Assembly (NCBI GenBank): GCA_018654575.1
Contig: JABILI010000045.1
Span: 1-38,590, forward strand
DNA: 38,590 bases
Origin: Porticoccaceae bacterium
GTDB lineage: Bacteria; Pseudomonadota; Gammaproteobacteria; Pseudomonadales; Porticoccaceae
Reading direction: 5' to 3'
The notes beneath the pieces were generated by a model. It worked only from the letters and a program-made list of their open reading frames with translations, was not told where the DNA came from and made no database searches. The position numbers and the translations under genes were made by a program. Shown piece by piece: positions 33,935 through 38,590 of this stretch. Position 1 is the stretch's first letter, and every line of letters starts with the position of its first letter.

Positions 33935-36799
33935 ATGATGTTGAAAAAGACAAGAACGCTTGCCGATTTGCAAAATTCTGCCGAATTTATTGCGCGTCAT
34001 GTGGGTCCCTCAGACAAAGATCAGCAGGCAATGCTCAAGGTGCTGGGTTGTACTAGTTTGGAGCAGTTGACCACGCAAGTGGTTCCAGCCGCTATTACAA
34101 TGACCGACAGCTTGGATATTGTTGATGGTTGCACAGAAGCCAAAGCGCTCGCTGAGTTACGTGAAATTGCCAACCATAATAAGGTGTTTAGAAGTTTTAT
34201 TGGTCAAGGCTATTACGGCACTATTACGCCTAATGTCATTCAGAGGAATATACTAGAAAACCCAGCTTGGTATACCGCCTATACGCCGTATCAACCTGAG
34301 ATCTCGCAAGGACGTCTAGAAGCACTTATTAATTTCCAAACTATGATTACCGACCTCACGGGTATGGAAATATCCAACGCATCAATGTTGGATGAGGGTA
34401 CTGCCGCCGCTGAGGCGATGGCTTTGTGTCAGCGCATGTCAAAATCAAAATCAATGTGTTTTTTCGTTGACGAAGACTGCTTCCCGCAGACCATTGAAAT
34501 CATCAAGACCCGCGCTGAACCGGTAGGTATTGAGGTCAAAGTAGGTAACCCAGATGAGTTCTCAGGAGACGCCTTTGGTATCTTACTGCAGTATCCAGGG
34601 GCCAGCGGAGAAGTCCGTAATCATCGGGATATTATTACCAAAGTCCAAGATAAGCGCGGCTTAGTGGTTATGGCTGCTGATATTCTTAGTTTAGTGCTGC
34701 TCGAATCGCCAGGATCATTGGGGGCAGATGTCGCGATCGGTTCAAGCCAAAGATTTGGGGTGCCATTAGGTTTTGGCGGGCCTCATGCTGGGTACATGGC
34801 TACCCGTGAAGCCTATAAGCGCAATCTGCCGGGCCGTTTAGTCGGTCTTTCGAAGGATTCGAGCGGTGCGCCAGCCTACCGTTTGGCACTGCAGACGCGA
34901 GAGCAACATATTCGGCGTGAGAAAGCCACATCCAACATTTGTACAGCCCAGGTTTTGCTAGCTGTGATTGCTAGTATGTATGCTGTCTATCATGGTCCTC
35001 AAGGTTTACAGAGAATTGCTCAAAGAGTGCATCTTTTGACTTCAGTCTTGGCCAGTGGATTAGAGCAACAAGGGATAAAACCGGTAAATACCAGCTGGTT
35101 TGATACCCTCACTTTACGGTTGGATGAGCGTACTCAATCAGTCGTAAAATCTGCTCAAGAGCAAGAGATTAATCTGCGTTTAGTTGACGAGCAAACCGTG
35201 GGTATTTCCTTAGATGAAACGACTGAAATTGACGATGTCAAAGCTCTGTGGAGTATTCTGTTGGGCGACCATAATTTGGATGCCGATACGCTGGCGGCAG
35301 AAATATCAGAAGCGCTGCCGGGTAATTTGATAAGAACCGACGATTTTTTAAGCCACCCTACATTTAGTAACTATCATTCTGAAACTGAGATGCTGCGGTA
35401 TTTACGCCAGCTGTCAGATAAAGATATAGCCCTGGATCGAGCGATGATCCCACTGGGTTCTTGCACCATGAAACTTAATGCGACAGCCGAAATGTTGCCC
35501 ATCACCTGGCCTGAATTTTCTAATATGCATCCTTTTGCGCCGAATTCGCAGACAGTTGGGTATCAAATAATGATTGAGCAGCTAGAGAAAATGCTATGTG
35601 CAGCTACTGGGTATGATGCCATGTCGTTGCAGCCTAATGCCGGATCTCAAGGCGAGTATGCAGGCTTGCTGGCAATTCGGGGCTACCATGAGAGTCGCGG
35701 TGATAGTCATCGAACCGTTTGTCTGATTCCTAGTTCTGCCCATGGCACTAACCCTGCGTCGGCACAAATGTGTGGCATGTCGGTCGTTGTTGTGAAATGT
35801 GATGATCAGGGCAATGTCGATATTGAAGACTTAAACGACAAAGCTACACTGCATGCTAACAAACTTTCGGCGATTATGGTGACCTATCCTTCTACCCATG
35901 GGGTATTTGAAGAAAAAATCACCGATATTTGCGATATTATTCATCAGCATGGTGGCCAAGTCTACATCGATGGTGCCAATCTAAATGCCATGGTAGGTGT
36001 TTGCCAGCCAGGTAAGTTCGGCGGCGATGTGTCGCACCTTAATCTCCATAAAACGTTCTGCATCCCTCATGGTGGAGGTGGCCCAGGTGTTGGGCCTATC
36101 GGTGTGGGCAAACATTTGGCCCCATTTTTACCAAGAGAGTCTAGCGATGGTGATCGTGAAGGCGCCCAGATATCTGCAGCTCCCTTTGGCAGTGCGAGCA
36201 TATTGCCAATTACCTGGATGTATATTCGCATGATGGGCAGAGTAGGCCTTAAACAGGCCACTGAGGTGGCAATTTTAAACGCCAATTACATCGCCAAGCG
36301 TCTCCAGGGGCACTACGAAGTACTCTACACCGGAACTAGCGGCAGAGTAGCTCATGAGTGTATTTTAGATGTTCGACCGATTAAAGACGACATTGGCATC
36401 AGCGTTGATGATATTGCTAAACGGCTAATTGACTTTGGTTTTCATGCGCCCACCATGTCATTCCCTGTCGCCGGAACCTTAATGATAGAACCAACGGAGA
36501 GTGAATCCCAAGCGGAACTTGACCGTTTTTGTGATGCAATGATTGCTATAAGAGCCGAGATAGATCAGGTCGCGAGTGGCGAATTTAGTTTAGACGACAA
36601 TCCTCTGGCAGGAGCTCCCCACACAGCCGCTGTTGTGAGTCATGATGACTGGCCCCGATCTTATACTCGCAGCCAAGCTGCCTACCCATTGGACTCATTG
36701 CGAGCAAACAAATATTGGTCGCCGGTAGGGCGACTTGATCATGTTTATGGCGATCGCAATCTAGTTTGTTCGTGTCCATCGATAGCCGAATACGAATAG
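33935..36799 (+). CDS. gcvP: Glycine dehydrogenase (decarboxylating), P protein
   Basis: A 954-residue single-chain P protein, where N and C halves correspond to the two-subunit form. [14 protein letters not shown] near the start, [20 protein letters not shown] and [15 protein letters not shown] in the first half; [33 protein letters not shown] and the PLP-binding [16 protein letters not shown] with Lys706 in the second. It decarboxylates glycine and loads the aminomethyl group onto GcvH. ATG 33935 or 33938 (GGAGA upstream) are equally possible. No terminator is visible after the gene. Confidence 0.97.
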   Translation: MMLKKTRTLADLQNSAEFIARHVGPSDKDQQAMLKVLGCTSLEQLTTQVVPAAITMTDSLDIVDGCTEAKALAELREIANHNKVFRSFIGQGYYGTITPNVIQRNILENPAWYTAYTPYQPEISQGRLEALINFQTMITDLTGMEISNASMLDEGTAAAEAMALCQRMSKSKSMCFFVDEDCFPQTIEIIKTRAEPVGIEVKVGNPDEFSGDAFGILLQYPGASGEVRNHRDIITKVQDKRGLVVMAADILSLVLLESPGSLGADVAIGSSQRFGVPLGFGGPHAGYMATREAYKRNLPGRLVGLSKDSSGAPAYRLALQTREQHIRREKATSNICTAQVLLAVIASMYAVYHGPQGLQRIAQRVHLLTSVLASGLEQQGIKPVNTSWFDTLTLRLDERTQSVVKSAQEQEINLRLVDEQTVGISLDETTEIDDVKALWSILLGDHNLDADTLAAEISEALPGNLIRTDDFLSHPTFSNYHSETEMLRYLRQLSDKDIALDRAMIPLGSCTMKLNATAEMLPITWPEFSNMHPFAPNSQTVGYQIMIEQLEKMLCAATGYDAMSLQPNAGSQGEYAGLLAIRGYHESRGDSHRTVCLIPSSAHGTNPASAQMCGMSVVVVKCDDQGNVDIEDLNDKATLHANKLSAIMVTYPSTHGVFEEKITDICDIIHQHGGQVYIDGANLNAMVGVCQPGKFGGDVSHLNLHKTFCIPHGGGGPGVGPIGVGKHLAPFLPRESSDGDREGAQISAAPFGSASILPITWMYIRMMGRVGLKQATEVAILNANYIAKRLQGHYEVLYTGTSGRVAHECILDVRPIKDDIGISVDDIAKRLIDFGFHAPTMSFPVAGTLMIEPTESESQAELDRFCDAMIAIRAEIDQVASGEFSLDDNPLAGAPHTAAVVSHDDWPRSYTRSQAAYPLDSLRANKYWSPVGRLDHVYGDRNLVCSCPSIAEYE

Positions 36800-37058
36800 A
36801 CTTATGGTGAAGTAGCAGTTTGTTGTTGGTTTTAGACGCTGGGGTATAGTTACTCAGATGAGCTATCATTATCTCGCTCTACCTTGATTGCTTTTGGTAG
36901 CCTCTTTGTGTACAGTTGCCCCCGCTAAAATTGGCCTTAAAGCCGCTTGATTGGTGGTTTTTGTGGTCCTTTAGCCCGCGGATACTGCAGTGGGAATAAA
37001 ACGAGCATGCCGATGCTCCTATTGATGTCCTATTCATAGATAATTGGCAATAGTTTAC

Positions 37059-37149
37059 GGTGAGGTGTCCGAGTGGCTGAAGGAGCACGCCTGGAAAGTG
37101 TGTAAGCGTTAATAGCGTTTCGAGGGTTCGAATCCCTCTCTCACCGCCA
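37059..37149 (+). tRNA. tRNA-Ser(GGA)
   Basis: A 91-nt tRNA with acceptor stem GGTGAGG/TCTCACC (one G-U pair), discriminator G and encoded CCA (37147-37149). D arm GAGTGGCTGAAGGAGC, anticodon GGA at 37093-37095 in loop CTGGAAA, a long variable arm (serine class II) and T arm GAGGGTTCGAATCCCTC. The 259 bp between gcvP and this gene hold no ORF or convincing promoter that I can see. Confidence 0.97.
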
Positions 37150-37279
37150 TATATCATCTTCAAAGGCTCTACAGCCCTTGTTAGCTCTCGTTTCTTGCGA
37201 GGCTGATGAGGAGCAGTAGACAATAACGTAGACACTTAAAAACTTCATCTAGTCTACAAATGCTATGACCTCAAAACGT

Positions 37280-37738
37280 CTAACCACATCTACTAAAAAC
37301 CTTTTTATCATTAGCAACTAAAGACAACCCATACTTAACCTTCACTGCATAATACTTCTGCACATACTCACAGAACCTAACAATCTCATACTCCAAACCC
37401 TTTCCATCGCGGCTTCTGCGCAAGAAATCACTAGGCCCTTCAGAGCCTTTAGAACTGTTCACACGGCCGCACGAAGGCACATGATTAGATCTGTCGTTAG
37501 CGAAGGTTTCTTTCTTAGAATCGCTCCAAGAGGATGCTCCGCTGTCGTATGCGTCCTTGAGGCTGACTACATGGTCTATGTTGATGAAGTCACAGGATTG
37601 GTTTATGTAGAAGCCTATGGATGTAGAGGGTTTGTAGCTACGATAGTTGAAGTCTGAGCGGTCGTAGCCATCTGCAAAGGACAGTGAAGCCGTTGCGATT
37701 ATTATTGCGCTGATGAGGCCTAGGAATAAGGTTTTCAT
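37280..37738 (-). CDS. Secreted HNH (DUF1524-like) nuclease candidate
   Basis: A 152-residue protein with a signal peptide (residues 1-22, SLSFA-DG). The mature part has the DUF1524/GmrSD-type HNH layout: INIDHVVSLKDAYDSGASSW with His56, TFANDRSNHVPSCGRVNSSK with Asn85, Asn94 and Lys97, then GSEGPSDF. Four cysteines (49, 90, near 126, and 151) could form disulfides in the periplasm or outside. Small secreted proteins of this family are usually taken as DNases. The usual Trp-Pro after KGxxxP is replaced by SDFLRR. AT-rich DNA next to tRNA-Ser suggests acquisition. Activity is inferred. Confidence 0.7.
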   Translation of the reverse strand: MKTLFLGLISAIIIATASLSFADGYDRSDFNYRSYKPSTSIGFYINQSCDFINIDHVVSLKDAYDSGASSWSDSKKETFANDRSNHVPSCGRVNSSKGSEGPSDFLRRSRDGKGLEYEIVRFCEYVQKYYAVKVKYGLSLVANDKKVFSRCG

Positions 37739-37810
37739 TTCACTTTAAATTCAGCTCTCAAAAAAACCATTGTAGTGTGAGGGAGATATATTTAATAGAA
37801 ACTAAAACAT

Positions 37811-38191
37811 TTATTCTAAAACTCTTGCTGTTTCTTGCTCATATGCTTTCATATCGAAATAATCTCGCCAATTTGAAATTAATCCATCCTGAAATTCCAT
37901 GACACCCATTACAAGAATATCCATCCACTGGCCATTTATCTCAAAGCGATCGGTTCTTTCTGTTAAAACAGTTCCATTAGAATCTTCGGCAATATTGTGA
38001 ACTATCCATTCAATATTTGAGGCCATCTGAATAAATGGCTCCAGATAAGCTCTAATTTCATCGTGTCCTTTTTGAGGATCCACAGGTATATTATGATAAA
38101 AACAATTTGTAGTCATTGAACCCATAATCCCTTCAATGTCACGATTATTCCAATGCTCTATAAACTTTAAAGCTCTGTCAGTGTTACTCAT
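37811..38191 (-). CDS. Limonene-1,2-epoxide hydrolase family protein
   Basis: A 126-residue SnoaL/NTF2-fold protein. Alignment by eye with limonene-1,2-epoxide hydrolase (LEH) finds all five catalytic positions: Tyr32 and Asn34 (FYHNIP), Arg79 and Asp81 (LTERTDRF), and Asp110 (NWRDYFD). The last block continues as MKAYEQE, like LEH. LEH opens epoxides with water via the Arg-Asp-Asp set, so this is probably an active epoxide hydrolase; the substrate is unknown. GGGGGA lies 5 nt before the ATG. No signal peptide. It is on the same strand as the nuclease gene, 72 bp upstream of it. Confidence 0.75.
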   Translation of the reverse strand: MSNTDRALKFIEHWNNRDIEGIMGSMTTNCFYHNIPVDPQKGHDEIRAYLEPFIQMASNIEWIVHNIAEDSNGTVLTERTDRFEINGQWMDILVMGVMEFQDGLISNWRDYFDMKAYEQETARVLE

Positions 38192-38590
38192 TTTTCCCCC
38201 GGTTTGTTCCTGAAGTAATTTATTTCGCTGTTGTTAGTTATTTAAATATCATCCTTGAGGGGCGGGTTTAATAATCTGTATAGCTTGGTAATTACGTGGC
38301 TTTTAGACCGTAAGTAGCTGATATACATGCTTTCAAGTATCAAGCCCCAAGGATAAATGGCACGATTACAGCTATTAATTGAAACAACTGAAATTTCCAG
38401 AAATCTACTATCCCTGTTCTACCTCTGAGCGTAAAACTTTTCTTATAGACATCTGTTACAACTGCCAGAATAGATATTCTCCTGCTTTAACAACATTTAA
38501 AAGTTAGTTTCATTTGTCTAGAATATCCAATTAAACACTATGGCTACGCCTAATATCAAATAAGGGCGGTGTAGTCGAGATCTAACCGAG
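38192..38590. other. AT-rich terminal region without a recognised gene
   Basis: About 400 bp to the window edge with only very short frames (the longest with an ATG is about 23 codons near 38358). It presumably holds the promoter for the epoxide hydrolase gene. No attC, inverted repeat end, tRNA or repeat of the tRNA-Ser 3' end is seen. Confidence 0.5.

Noticed and set aside
36879-37235. 118-codon minus-strand frame
   Set aside because: It runs through the antisense of tRNA-Ser; its GGERGIRTLETL-like text is the usual false protein read from a tRNA-Ser gene.
38530-38590. Possible att or attC-like end (GCCTAA, GGGCGG elements)
   Set aside because: No paired R sites, no stem symmetry and no match to the tRNA-Ser 3' end within the window.

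Overview
The window is a dense, ordinary-looking chromosomal segment of a gammaproteobacterium. The evidence is a Na+-NQR operon with apbE and nqrM, a lolC-lolD-lolE operon next to a DUF2062 gene, an mfd-csiV pair divergent from a long GAPDH gene (as I recall, an arrangement also found in Pseudomonas), a MetJ repressor, and cysJIH with cysB. Na+-NQR and moderate GC suggest a marine lineage, possibly near the Cellvibrionales/SAR92 group. That placement is inference and no marker gene proves it.

Layout. 1-645: 3' part of an MscS-type channel gene. 733-931: a broken lipocalin remnant. 1065-5736 (minus): mfd then csiV. 5915-7378: GAPDH with a clear terminator. 7706-14833: nqrABCDEF-apbE-nqrM, a complete sodium pump plus its FMN-attachment and maturation factors. 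15022-18176: lolCDE, lipoprotein release from the inner membrane. 18210-18731 (minus): DUF2062 membrane protein. 18898-21432: yadG-yadH-queF, three genes with overlapping ends. 21598-25827: cysJIH (sulfite reductase and PAPS reductase). 25842-26846 (minus): cysB, divergent from 27011-28886 cobA-cysK. 28989-29657: an iodotyrosine-deiodinase-like flavoprotein. 29710-30006 (minus): metJ, divergent from metB (30167-31420). 31400-32254 (minus): a LysR regulator divergent from gcvT-gcvH-gcvP (32389-36799). 37059-37149: tRNA-Ser(GGA). 37280-38191 (minus): a secreted HNH nuclease-like protein and a limonene-epoxide-hydrolase-family protein in AT-richer DNA.

Main observation. The region 21.5-31.4 kb is a sulfur-assimilation island: sulfite reduction, PAPS reduction, siroheme methylation, cysteine synthesis and entry to methionine, together with two regulators, CysB and MetJ. 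Sequences of the form AGCCGTCT-ATACGGCT, which are tandem degenerate copies of the MetJ box AGACGTCT, occur not only in the metJ-metB intergenic region but also before cysJ, directly against the cysB start codon, and before cobA. This suggests that here the methionine repressor controls the whole route from sulfite to homocysteine, including the gene for the cysteine activator CysB, instead of only the methionine genes.

Other points of interest are the intact Glu-Tyr-Lys substrate triad in the deiodinase homologue, a 15-bp palindrome and a start-site hairpin before gcvT, and the two accessory genes after tRNA-Ser. I found no CRISPR array, insertion sequence, prophage or integron.
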